Below are positions 5,853-11,552 of a stretch of 11,552 nt of DNA, piece after piece. Positions within the stretch are counted from its first letter, which is position 1; every line of letters starts with the position of its first letter. A program made the translations under genes and the position numbers. The notes under the pieces are model-generated. The model was not told where the DNA came from. It saw only the letters and a list, made by a program, of their open reading frames with translations, and did not search any database. The stretch covers positions 1 through 11,552 of the forward strand of contig JAEWJG010000322.1 of assembly GCA_023386675.1 (NCBI GenBank), read 5' to 3'. The stretch comes from Actinomycetes bacterium. GTDB taxonomy: Bacteria; Actinomycetota; Actinomycetes; Actinomycetales; Microbacteriaceae.

Positions 5853-6797
5853 ATGAAGGCAGTGCGCTTCCACCAGTACGGCGGCCCCGACGAGCTGCGG
5901 TACGAAGACATCGAGACCCCCGAGCCCGGCGCAGGCGAGGTCCGCATCCGCGTGGCGGGCGCGGCGTTCAACCCCGCTGACAACGGCATCCGGAGCGGCG
6001 GCCTGCGCGACGCCATCCCGGTGACGCTTCCGCACATCCCCGGCTACGACGTGTCCGGGACGGTCGACGCGGCCGGCGTCGGCGTCGAGGGGGTCGCGGT
6101 GGGCGACGCGGTGATCGGCTTCCTTCCGATGGCCGCGGACGGAGCGGACGCCGAGTTCGTGATCGCACCGGCCGGCGCGCTCGCCGCAGCACCGGCGAGC
6201 ATCCCGCTCGCCGACGCGTCGGCCCTGCCGTCGGTCGGCCTGACCGCCTGGCAGGCGCTGTTCGACGACGCCGGGCTGGAGGCCGGTCAGCGCGTGCTGA
6301 TCAGCGGCGCCGGGGGAGCCGTCGGCGGCTACGCCGTTCAGCTTGCGAAGGGGGCCGGCGCGCACGTGATCGCGACCGTCAGCCCGCGCAGCCGCGACGC
6401 GGTGCGCGCTGCCGGCGCCGACGAGGTGATCGACCACACCAGCACCGAGGTCCTGGACGCGGTCGCCGAACCGGTGGATGTACTGCTCAACCTGGCCCCG
6501 ATCTCGCCCGACGAGTTCCGCGCCCTGGTCGGCCGCGTCCGCAACGGCGGGGTCGTCGTGAGCACGACCGCGTGGATGCCCGCCCCCGCGGACGATGAGC
6601 GCGGCGTGCGCGCGGTCGACGTCTTCGTCCGCAGCGACGTCGCGCAGCTGACCGAACTGGTCGCGCGGGTGGACCGCGGCGAGCTGCGGGTCCAGGTCGA
6701 CCGCCGCATCCCGCTCAGCGAGCTCGCCGCACTGCACGCCGAGGCGGCCACCGGCGACCTGCGCGGCAAGGTCGTCGTCGTCCCTGACGAGGCTTGA
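5853..6797 (+). CDS. NADPH:quinone oxidoreductase-like MDR protein
   Basis: A 314-residue zinc-independent medium-chain dehydrogenase/reductase, probably reducing quinones or other electrophilic carbonyl compounds with NADPH. The GroES-like N-terminal half opens MKAVRFHQYGGPDELRYEDI and contains HIPGYDVSGTV (61-71). The Rossmann half carries the nucleotide-binding loop ISGAGGAVGGYAVQLAK (150-166), and the end, IPLSELAALHAEAATGDLRGK, is typical of the family. The structural-zinc cysteine cluster is absent, as expected for quinone oxidoreductases. The ATG at 5853 matches the family start; an in-frame ATG at 5835 would add MREKKT, and longer readings would run through the operators. The ribosome binding site is a weak purine tract (GAGAAGAAG). 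Two palindromes upstream point to control by the divergent MarR, a common pairing for stress-induced quinone reductases. Confidence 0.9.
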   Translation: MKAVRFHQYGGPDELRYEDIETPEPGAGEVRIRVAGAAFNPADNGIRSGGLRDAIPVTLPHIPGYDVSGTVDAAGVGVEGVAVGDAVIGFLPMAADGADAEFVIAPAGALAAAPASIPLADASALPSVGLTAWQALFDDAGLEAGQRVLISGAGGAVGGYAVQLAKGAGAHVIATVSPRSRDAVRAAGADEVIDHTSTEVLDAVAEPVDVLLNLAPISPDEFRALVGRVRNGGVVVSTTAWMPAPADDERGVRAVDVFVRSDVAQLTELVARVDRGELRVQVDRRIPLSELAALHAEAATGDLRGKVVVVPDEA

Positions 6798-6810
6798 GCG
6801 AACGTGCTCC

Positions 6811-6857
6811 GGGGAGGGCGGGCCGGCGGCTGCGTACACTCGGCCTGAACCCTCCCC
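6811..6857. terminator. Nested inverted repeat between the two + strand oxidoreductase genes
   Basis: GGGGAGGG (6811-6818) pairs with CCCTCCCC (6850-6857), and inside it GGCCG (6821-6825) pairs with CGGCC (6841-6845). In the transcript of the preceding gene, whose stop ends at 6797, this would be a long hairpin with a small internal loop and could end or stabilise that message. No U-tract follows. It also encloses the -10 box of the next gene, so a regulatory role is an alternative. Confidence 0.4.
6835..6840 (+). promoter_or_regulatory. -10 box of the flavin monooxygenase gene
   Basis: TACACT at 6835-6840 resembles a -10 box and would start transcription near 6847, giving a 30-base leader with the AAAGAGAG ribosome binding site at 6863-6870. 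No convincing -35 is present at 16-18 bases, so either an activator is needed or the gene is also read from the upstream gene. Confidence 0.4.
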
Positions 6858-6876
6858 TCGCGAAAGAGAGCCGTGC

Positions 6877-8238
6877 GTGACCGAGCCGAAGCAGCTGTTC
6901 GTCAACCTCTTCGAGATGGCGACGCCGAGCCACATCACGCACGGGCTCTGGCCGCTTCCTGGCAACCAGCGCGAGCGGTTCGCCGACCTCGACTACTGGC
7001 TGGAGCTGGCGCAGCTGCTCGAGCACGGCGGCTTCGACGGCCTCTTCCTGGCCGACGTCGTCGGCGCCTACGACGTGTTCCGCGACGGCCCGGAGACGGC
7101 GCTGCGGGAGGGGCTGCAGATCCCCAACCTCGACCCGCTGCTCCTCGTCCCCGCGATGGCGGCGGTGACCGACCGCCTCGGATTCGGCGTCACGTTCTCG
7201 ACGACGTACGAGCCTCCGTTCGCCTTCGCCCGGCGGATGTCGACCCTCGATCACCTCACGAAGGGCCGCATCGGCTGGAACATCGTCACCTCGTACCTCC
7301 CGAACGCGGCCCGCAACTTCGGCCTGGACGCCGAGATCCCGCACGACCTCCGCTACCGCTACGCGGAGGAGTACCTGGAGGTGCTCTACAAGCTGTGGGA
7401 GGGCTCCTGGGACGACGACGCCGTGGTCGCGGACCGCGCGTCCGGCGTCTTCACCGACCCGTCGAAGGTCCGCTACATCGACCACGTCGGCGAGAGGCAC
7501 CGCGTCGCCGGGCCGCACCTCGTGCATCCCTCGCCGCAGTGGACGCCGCTGCTGTTCCAGGCGACTGGGTCGCCGGCGGGGATCGCGTTCGCCGGCCGTC
7601 ACGCCGAGGTCGTCTTCACCGGTGGGCGGACGAGCGAGGAGTTCCGCCGCAACACCGAGGGGATGCGGGATGCGGCCGAGCAGCAGGGCCGCGACCGCGA
7701 CGACCTGCGCTTCATCGCGATGGCCGGCGTCATCGTCGGCCGGACGCAGGAGGAAGCGGAGGACAAGTGGCGCCTCTACCGCGGGAACGTCAGCCTCGAC
7801 GGGATGCTCGCGCACAACAGCCTGCCCGTCGACCTGACCGCGTTCGCGCGTGACATCACGGTGCGCGAGGCGTTGCAGCGCGCGGAGTTCCCTGCCGAGC
7901 GCGTCCCCTTCCTCCCGCTCGACCGCACGGTCGGCGAGGCGCTCGATTTCGTGAAGTACGGGCGCGACGAGCGCTTCCTGGTCGTCGGGGACGCGAAGAC
8001 CGTCGCCGACGAGATCGAGCGCTGGCTCGACGAGGACGGCCTCGACGGCATCAACCTCCGCCAGTACCACTCGTTCGACACGGCGCGCGACTTCGCGGAA
8101 CTCGTCGTTCCCGAACTGAGGCGCCGCGGGAGGATGCCGGCCGAGGGCGACGCGCCCGTCACGCTGCGCGAACGGCTGTTCGGCGCGGGCAACGCCCGCC
8201 TGCCCGATCGGCACCCGGCCGCGCAGTACCGGCGCTGA
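6877..8238 (+). CDS. FMN-dependent monooxygenase, NtaA/SnaA/DszA type
   Basis: A 453-residue luciferase-like flavin monooxygenase using FMNH2 supplied by a separate reductase. Members of this subfamily oxidise nitrilotriacetate (NtaA), dibenzothiophene sulfone (DszA), dimethyl sulfide (DmoA) and other small organic compounds. Recognisable segments are HITHGLWPLP (19-28), GGFDGLFLAD (51-60), the flavin-site GRIGWNIVTSY (130-140), NAARNFGL (143-150), HDLRYRYAEEYLEVLYKLWEGSW (about 156-178) and GVFTDPSKVRYIDHVGERH. The length equals that typical of DszA-like enzymes. GTG at 6877 is the start, six bases after AAAGAGAG. No partner flavin reductase is seen in the window. The gene ends 12 bp from the stop of the convergent zinc-finger gene. 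The substrate cannot be stated. Confidence 0.9.
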   Translation: MTEPKQLFVNLFEMATPSHITHGLWPLPGNQRERFADLDYWLELAQLLEHGGFDGLFLADVVGAYDVFRDGPETALREGLQIPNLDPLLLVPAMAAVTDRLGFGVTFSTTYEPPFAFARRMSTLDHLTKGRIGWNIVTSYLPNAARNFGLDAEIPHDLRYRYAEEYLEVLYKLWEGSWDDDAVVADRASGVFTDPSKVRYIDHVGERHRVAGPHLVHPSPQWTPLLFQATGSPAGIAFAGRHAEVVFTGGRTSEEFRRNTEGMRDAAEQQGRDRDDLRFIAMAGVIVGRTQEEAEDKWRLYRGNVSLDGMLAHNSLPVDLTAFARDITVREALQRAEFPAERVPFLPLDRTVGEALDFVKYGRDERFLVVGDAKTVADEIERWLDEDGLDGINLRQYHSFDTARDFAELVVPELRRRGRMPAEGDAPVTLRERLFGAGNARLPDRHPAAQYRR

Positions 8239-8250
8239 CGTCGCCGGGCG

Positions 8251-8604
8251 CTAGCGGCGCTCCTGCAGCAGCCGCTGCCAGTCGGCCGGAACCCGGTCGG
8301 CCGGCCCAGGCACCGTCTGATCCTCCGGATGGCTGACCGGCGGCGCGAGTTCCGGTCCGTCGACGAACTCCTCGCGCCGGTAATCCCAGAACCAGTCCTC
8401 CCCCGGCTCGAAGCTCTGGATGATCGGGTGCCCGGTGCTCGCCGCGTGCTTGGTCGCATGCGTGTTCAGCGAGTCGTCGCAGCAGCCGACGTGCCCGCAT
8501 TCCGCGCAACGCCGCAGGTGCACCCACCAGTCCCCGGTCTGCGTGCACTCGACGCAGCCCGGTCCGGTCGGTGGCACCGCCGTGTCGATCCCCGCGTCCG
8601 TCAT
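8251..8604 (-). CDS. UBP-type zinc finger protein
   Basis: A 117-residue protein with a ZnF-UBP domain, the fold that in eukaryotes binds the ubiquitin C-terminus; bacterial versions have no settled function. Zinc-ligand candidates are C17 and C20, C33 and C36, C41/C42, H49, H53 and H59 (in GPGCVECTQTGDWWVHLRRC and AECGHVGCCD). The domain is followed by HPIIQSFEPGEDWFWDYRRE, usual in the bacterial family, and a Pro-rich tail. The ATG at 8604 is chosen because GGAGGG (8617-8612) stands 7 bases ahead; a longer in-frame reading would run into the preceding gene. It starts 17 bp after the acyl-CoA synthetase stop, so it is the last gene of that operon. A role as adaptor or in redox or metal handling is speculative. 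Confidence 0.88.
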   Translation of the reverse strand: MTDAGIDTAVPPTGPGCVECTQTGDWWVHLRRCAECGHVGCCDDSLNTHATKHAASTGHPIIQSFEPGEDWFWDYRREEFVDGPELAPPVSHPEDQTVPGPADRVPADWQRLLQERR

Positions 8605-8621
8605 CCTTCTGCCCTCCGTCG

Positions 8622-10319
8622 TCACGGTGTCACGAACCGCCCCGCGGCGGCGTCGCGACTCGACTGCTCGCGCAGCACGAAGTGCTGCTTCTTGCCGGTG
8701 GCAGTGTAGGGGAGCTCGGCGACGAACGCGTAGCGGCGCGGGCGCTTGTAGTCGGCGAGCGAGACGCTGGCGCGGCAGTGCGCATCCAGCGCGCGAGCCG
8801 CCTCCTGCGCATCCTGGAGCCGCCCCGCCCGCGGCTGCACGTACGCGACGACGACCTCGCCCCACTCCTCGTCCGGCAGGCCGACCACGATGCTGTCCGC
8901 GACGTCGGGATGCGCGGCGAGCGTCTCCTCCACCTGCACGGGATGCACGTTCTCGCCGCCCGAGATGATCATGTCGTCCTTGCGGCCGATGATCGTGACG
9001 ATCTCGTTCCCGTCCCAGCTGGCCAGGTCGCCCGGGTACATCCAGCCGTCGCGGAACTTGCGGCCCTGCTCCTCGGGGTTGTGCATGTAGGCGTAGCCGC
9101 TCTTCACGCTGCGCATGATGACCTCCCCGATCTCGTGGCCGTCCTTCGCGGCCAGGTCGTCGGGCGCGGCGACGCGGTCGTCGCCGTAGACCTTGACGAC
9201 CGCCACGTCGTCGTCGAGGCAGGCGCGGCCGGCGGCACCCGCGGCGTCAGGAAGGTCCTCGGGGCGGAGGTAGGTGTTCCAGAACGCCTCGGTGGTGCCG
9301 TAGCCGTTGGCGATGCGTGGCGTGAGGACGCGCTGATAGCGCAAGGCGGCGGCACGGTCGAGCGGCGCGCCCATGGTGACGATCCCGCGCAGGGAGCGGA
9401 GGTCTCGCGGCGACGCCTCCTGCGCGTCGGCGAGGCGCTCCAGGTTGGTCGGGGCGCCGATCACATAGGTGAGCCCGTACTCCTGGATGCCGTCGAGAAC
9501 GGTCTCCGGGTCGAACCGCGGCAGCGTGACGACCTCGGCGCCGACGTAGAAGGCCGTGTTGGGGCCGGCGCAGTAGTTGCCGCCGCGGTGGAACCACGGC
9601 GACATGTTCATCGTCCGGTCGGTCGGCGCGAGCGGGAAGTGCATGATCACGTCATGCGCGGTCAGCACCTCGTTGAGGCTGGTCAGCGGCACGGCCTTCG
9701 GCATGCCGGTGGTTCCGCTCGTGTAGAGCCGCGACGTCTCGTCCCAGACGCTCGCGCCCTCCGGCGCGCGGAACGATGGGGCGCCCTCGGCCAGGAGATC
9801 CTCGAACCGGATGGCGCCGTCCAGCAGCGGGCCGTCGCCGACGGCGGCCAGAACGGACGGCCGATGATCCGCCAGTTCCAGCGCGGTGGCGACGGCATCG
9901 CTCGCCGCCGCGTCGTAGACGAACACGGCGGGGCGCGAGTCGTCCAGGATGTGCGCGGTCTCGCCCGGTGCGAGGCGGAAGTTCATGGGCGAGCTGACCG
10001 CGCGCAGACCCTGCGCCGCGACGTAGAGGAACGCGAACTCCGGCGTGTTCATCAGCTGGTACGCGACGATGTCGCCCACGCCGACGCCCCGCTCGGCCAG
10101 CCCCGCGACCAGCGCGCCGGTCACCTCGCCGAGCTGCGCGTACGTCCAGCTGCGGCCCGACGGCGGGTCGGTCAGGGCGACGCGCGCGGCGTAGCGGTGG
10201 GTGTTCCGCTCCACGGCGGAGGCGTAGGTGAAGTGCTGCTCGAACACCGCGCGGAGGGTGCCCGGGTCGTACTCGGTGTTCGGTTCGATGACGTGCGCGG
10301 TCGGGTCGGTGAGGGTCAT
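8622..10319 (-). CDS. Acyl-CoA synthetase (AMP-forming, ANL superfamily)
   Basis: A 565-residue adenylate-forming ligase that activates a carboxylic acid with ATP and joins it to CoA. All core motifs are present: A3 P-loop YTSGTTGMPK (199-208), A5 NGYGTTEA (338-345), A7 DGWMYPGDLASWD (424-436, with D431), A8 IIGRKDDMIISGGENVHP (443-460) and the A10 lysine K543 in YTATGKK. MSPWFHRGG (239-247) forms part of the acyl pocket. Family resemblance is to medium/long-chain fatty-acyl or aryl-acid CoA ligases; the exact substrate cannot be read. The ATG at 10319 has GAGGAG (10329-10324) in front. It begins 21 bp after the SDR stop and is followed at 17 bp by the zinc-finger gene, so the three form an operon. 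Confidence 0.93.
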   Translation of the reverse strand: MTLTDPTAHVIEPNTEYDPGTLRAVFEQHFTYASAVERNTHRYAARVALTDPPSGRSWTYAQLGEVTGALVAGLAERGVGVGDIVAYQLMNTPEFAFLYVAAQGLRAVSSPMNFRLAPGETAHILDDSRPAVFVYDAAASDAVATALELADHRPSVLAAVGDGPLLDGAIRFEDLLAEGAPSFRAPEGASVWDETSRLYTSGTTGMPKAVPLTSLNEVLTAHDVIMHFPLAPTDRTMNMSPWFHRGGNYCAGPNTAFYVGAEVVTLPRFDPETVLDGIQEYGLTYVIGAPTNLERLADAQEASPRDLRSLRGIVTMGAPLDRAAALRYQRVLTPRIANGYGTTEAFWNTYLRPEDLPDAAGAAGRACLDDDVAVVKVYGDDRVAAPDDLAAKDGHEIGEVIMRSVKSGYAYMHNPEEQGRKFRDGWMYPGDLASWDGNEIVTIIGRKDDMIISGGENVHPVQVEETLAAHPDVADSIVVGLPDEEWGEVVVAYVQPRAGRLQDAQEAARALDAHCRASVSLADYKRPRRYAFVAELPYTATGKKQHFVLREQSSRDAAAGRFVTP

Positions 10320-10340
10320 GGTTCTCCTCGGGCAGGGGAT

Positions 10341-11198
10341 TCAGGCGTCCGGTGGGCGTCGACTCCGTCTCGGTTCGGTGGGGGAGGCGTCTTGCCGGAG
10401 CTCCGGCCAGAACGGCGGCGCGACGACGGTGAGCCCGCCGTCGACGACGAGGGTGTGACCGGTGATGTACCCGGCGGATGCGGAGGCGAGGAAGCGGACG
10501 GCGCCGGCGATGTCGTCGGCGGTGCCGAGCCTCCCGAGCGGGATGCGTGACGTCATCACGTCGAGGTCGGGCACGCCGTCGTTGCCGTAGAAGTAGTGCA
10601 GCGAGTCGGTGTCGACGAGACCGCCGTTGACCGCGTTGACCGTGATCCCGTCCGCGCCGAGTTCGGCTGCGAGGTGCCGCACCCAGGACTCGACGGCCGC
10701 CTTGTCGGAGCCGATCGCGCCGTACAGCGGGAACGCCCGGTGGCTGCCGTAGCTCGTGACGGCGACGATGCGTCCGCCACCGCGCTCGCGCATCCGCTCG
10801 GTCGCTCGCTGGGAGAGGAGGACGAACGAGCGCACGTTGGTCGCCCACGACCGCTCCAGGTGGCGCGAGGTCAGCTCGGCGGCCGGCTTGAACGCGGAGG
10901 AGGCGGCGCTCGCGACCAGCACATCGAGGGCGCTGCCCGCGGGGAACTCCTCCTCGAAGAGGCGGTCGATGTCCTCCTCGCTCTCCAGCTCGAGCCGGTG
11001 GGCGCGGGCCGAACCGCCCACGCTGAGGATGCCGTCGACGACCTCCTGCGCGGCGTCGGCCTCGCGGCGGAACGTGAGCACCACATCCACGCCGTCGGCG
11101 GCCAGCGTCTCGGCGATCCGGCGGCCGATCCCGCGCGATCCGCCCGTGACGAGTGCGCGACGGGGGTCGGGCCCCTGGGGCGGGATCGGGTTGTTCGT
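10341..11198 (-). CDS. FabL-like SDR oxidoreductase (enoyl-reductase type), ACG start proposed
   Basis: A 285-residue NAD(P)-dependent short-chain dehydrogenase/reductase. RRALVTGGSRGIGRRIAE (13-30) is the cofactor loop. The active site is Y159-x6-K166 (YGAIGSDK), the spacing of FabI/FabL enoyl reductases, not the YxxxK of ordinary SDRs. The following TVNAVNGGLVDTDSLHYF closely resembles Bacillus FabL, as does the SAASSAFKP stretch (97-105). It may reduce an enoyl thioester. Residues 258-285 are a Pro/Arg-rich tail. No ATG, GTG or TTG stands close to the fold in this frame. The best start is ACG at 11198, with a perfect GGAGG (11208-11204) five bases ahead; the nearest canonical alternative is TTG at 11315 (324 residues). 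It leads the operon with the acyl-CoA synthetase. Confidence 0.85.
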   Translation of the reverse strand, partial: TNNPIPPQGPDPRRALVTGGSRGIGRRIAETLAADGVDVVLTFRREADAAQEVVDGILSVGGSARAHRLELESEEDIDRLFEEEFPAGSALDVLVASAASSAFKPAAELTSRHLERSWATNVRSFVLLSQRATERMRERGGGRIVAVTSYGSHRAFPLYGAIGSDKAAVESWVRHLAAELGADGITVNAVNGGLVDTDSLHYFYGNDGVPDLDVMTSRIPLGRLGTADDIAGAVRFLASASAGYITGHTLVVDGGLTVVAPPFWPELRQDASPTEPRRSRRPPDA

Positions 11199-11214
11199 GG
11201 TGGCCTCCGTGCGT

Positions 11215-11242
11215 CTCCGACGAGAGTCTAGACCTGTCGGAG
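11215..11242. promoter_or_regulatory. Operator-like nested inverted repeat over the SDR promoter
   Basis: CTCCGAC (11215-11221) and GTCGGAG (11236-11242) are perfect reverse complements. Between them lies GTCTAGAC (11226-11233), itself palindromic. On the minus strand the same stretch contains TAGACT (11230 to 11225), a fair -10 that would start transcription near 11218, 20 bases before the proposed ACG start. The overlap suggests a repressor site controlling the operon; no regulator gene for it is adjacent. Confidence 0.45.
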
Positions 11243-11299
11243 GGCGCCTCCGGTACGGCCCGGGGCGCCCCTCTGCTAGCGGGTCGTCCGCGGCCGGGG

Positions 11300-11305
11300 T
11301 ACGTT
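11300..11305 (+). promoter_or_regulatory. Weak -10 box for the small acidic gene
   Basis: TACGTT at 11300-11305 could serve as a -10 with transcription starting near 11312, ahead of the GGAAGGAA ribosome binding site at 11325-11332. The -35 position (TAGCGG, 11277-11282) is poor. Upstream, GGGGCGCCCC (11262-11271) is a 10-bp palindrome of unknown meaning in this divergent 138-bp region. Confidence 0.25.
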
Positions 11306-11336
11306 CGCGCGGCAAGGACTCAACGGAAGGAACCCC

Positions 11337-11474
11337 ATGAGCGACGAGAACAAGCGCCCCGACGCCGACGAGCTGCCCGACGGCTCCAACTCCGACGGCA
11401 GCCAGTCCGAGCCCGGCGAGGACACCAACTCGGGCGGCGGCCCCGACGAGCACAAGGACGCTCAGGGCGCCTGA
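11337..11474 (+). CDS. Small acidic, probably disordered protein (45 residues)
   Basis: An uncharacterised 45-residue protein starting MSDENKRPDADELPDG and ending HKDAQGA before TGA. It is made almost wholly of Asp, Glu, Gly, Ser, Asn and Pro, has no hydrophobic core, no cysteine and no membrane segment, and is strongly acidic, so it is probably intrinsically disordered. It is supported by a well-placed ribosome binding site (GGAAGGAA at 11325-11332, then four bases), clean actinobacterial codon use with G or C in nearly every third position, and an inverted repeat 32 bp past the stop. I do not recognise a family and propose no function. It diverges from the SDR operon. Confidence 0.7.
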   Translation: MSDENKRPDADELPDGSNSDGSQSEPGEDTNSGGGPDEHKDAQGA

Positions 11475-11506
11475 CCCGCGCCCCCTCTCCCTCCCACCGT
11501 CGAGTC

Positions 11507-11552
11507 CGCAAAGAGTGCACGCCCGAAGCCCTTTGAGCGTGCACTCTGTGCG
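11507..11552. terminator. Long inverted repeat at right edge, probable terminator
   Basis: AGAGTGCACGC (11512-11522) and GCGTGCACTCT (11537-11547) are perfect 11-bp reverse complements around a 14-base loop. After one mismatch (11511/11548) four further pairs extend the stem to 11507 and 11552, the last base of the window. It follows the small acidic gene by 32 bp. There is no U-tract within the window; the element may continue to the right. It could be a bidirectional terminator or one copy of an intergenic repeat family. Confidence 0.55.

Noticed and set aside
5700..6965. A minus-strand frame across the operators, the quinone reductase and the monooxygenase start
   Set aside because: It would run through two promoter regions and two confident + strand genes; the product has no domain and reads as reverse-complement shadow.
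8242..8259. Possible bidirectional terminator CGCCG...CGGCG between the monooxygenase and zinc-finger genes
   Set aside because: The arms are only 5 bp, the sequence overlaps a stop codon and coding bases, and GC-rich DNA yields such pairs by chance.
8536..8552. GTGCACTC match to the core of the right-edge inverted repeat
   Set aside because: It lies inside the zinc-finger coding region, shares only eight bases with the arm and has no inverted partner nearby.
8571..10550. A 659-codon open frame on the + strand over the acyl-CoA synthetase
   Set aside because: It is antisense to a protein with all ANL motifs, runs across several gene boundaries and has a low-complexity Arg/Gly/Val/Asp composition typical of GC-rich shadows.
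11199..11453. Upstream extension of the SDR gene to an in-frame ATG near 11453
   Set aside because: The added stretch is Gly/Ala/Val-rich shadow of the small acidic gene and of the promoter region, and no SDR family member has such an N-terminus.

Overview
The window is uniformly GC-rich, with heavy third-position G/C, actinobacterial protein families and short, mostly GGAGG-like ribosome binding sites. It looks like chromosomal DNA from a high-GC actinobacterium, most plausibly a Microbacteriaceae-type organism such as Leifsonia or a relative; that placement is an inference from style and family content. I saw no tRNA, rRNA, CRISPR array, insertion sequence, prophage gene or compositional break, so this looks like ordinary accessory chromosome with well-kept genes.

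Layout. (1) 1-1072: a hairpin at the left edge, then a LacI-family regulator (+) that seems to be read from a leaderless transcript. (2) 1104-1514 (-): panD, aspartate 1-decarboxylase, convergent with lacI. (3) 1574-3886 (-): a 770-residue secreted modular protein with an ASH-like domain, two Fn3-like domains, a polyproline linker and a CBM-like C-terminus. (4) 4002-5757 (-): a MarR regulator followed 16 bp later by a stand-alone LigD-type polymerase domain. (5) 5758-5852: the divergent control region, with two identical perfect 18-bp palindromes 36 bp apart. (6) 5853-6797 (+): a zinc-independent NADPH:quinone oxidoreductase-like MDR protein. (7) 6877-8238 (+): an NtaA/DszA-type FMN monooxygenase. 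(8) 8251-11198 (-): a three-gene operon, FabL-like SDR then acyl-CoA synthetase then UBP-type zinc finger protein, converging on the monooxygenase. (9) 11337-11474 (+): a 45-residue acidic, probably disordered protein. (10) 11507-11552: a strong inverted repeat cut by the right edge.

How the genes may work together. The clearest regulatory unit is MarR with its two operators: they cover the promoter of the quinone oxidoreductase and probably that of marR itself, so one repressor would control both directions, and the polymerase gene downstream of marR would be drawn into the same response. The second unit is the SDR/acyl-CoA synthetase/zinc-finger operon facing a flavin monooxygenase. This set could oxidise, activate and reduce an organic acid or xenobiotic, but the substrate cannot be read from the sequence. 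panD supplies beta-alanine for pantothenate and CoA and stands alone here.

The most notable points are the paired palindromic operators, probable leaderless starts for marR and lacI, the Y-x6-K (enoyl reductase type) active site of the SDR together with its apparent ACG start codon, and the short acidic gene next to a long hairpin. No wholly new multi-gene system is evident.
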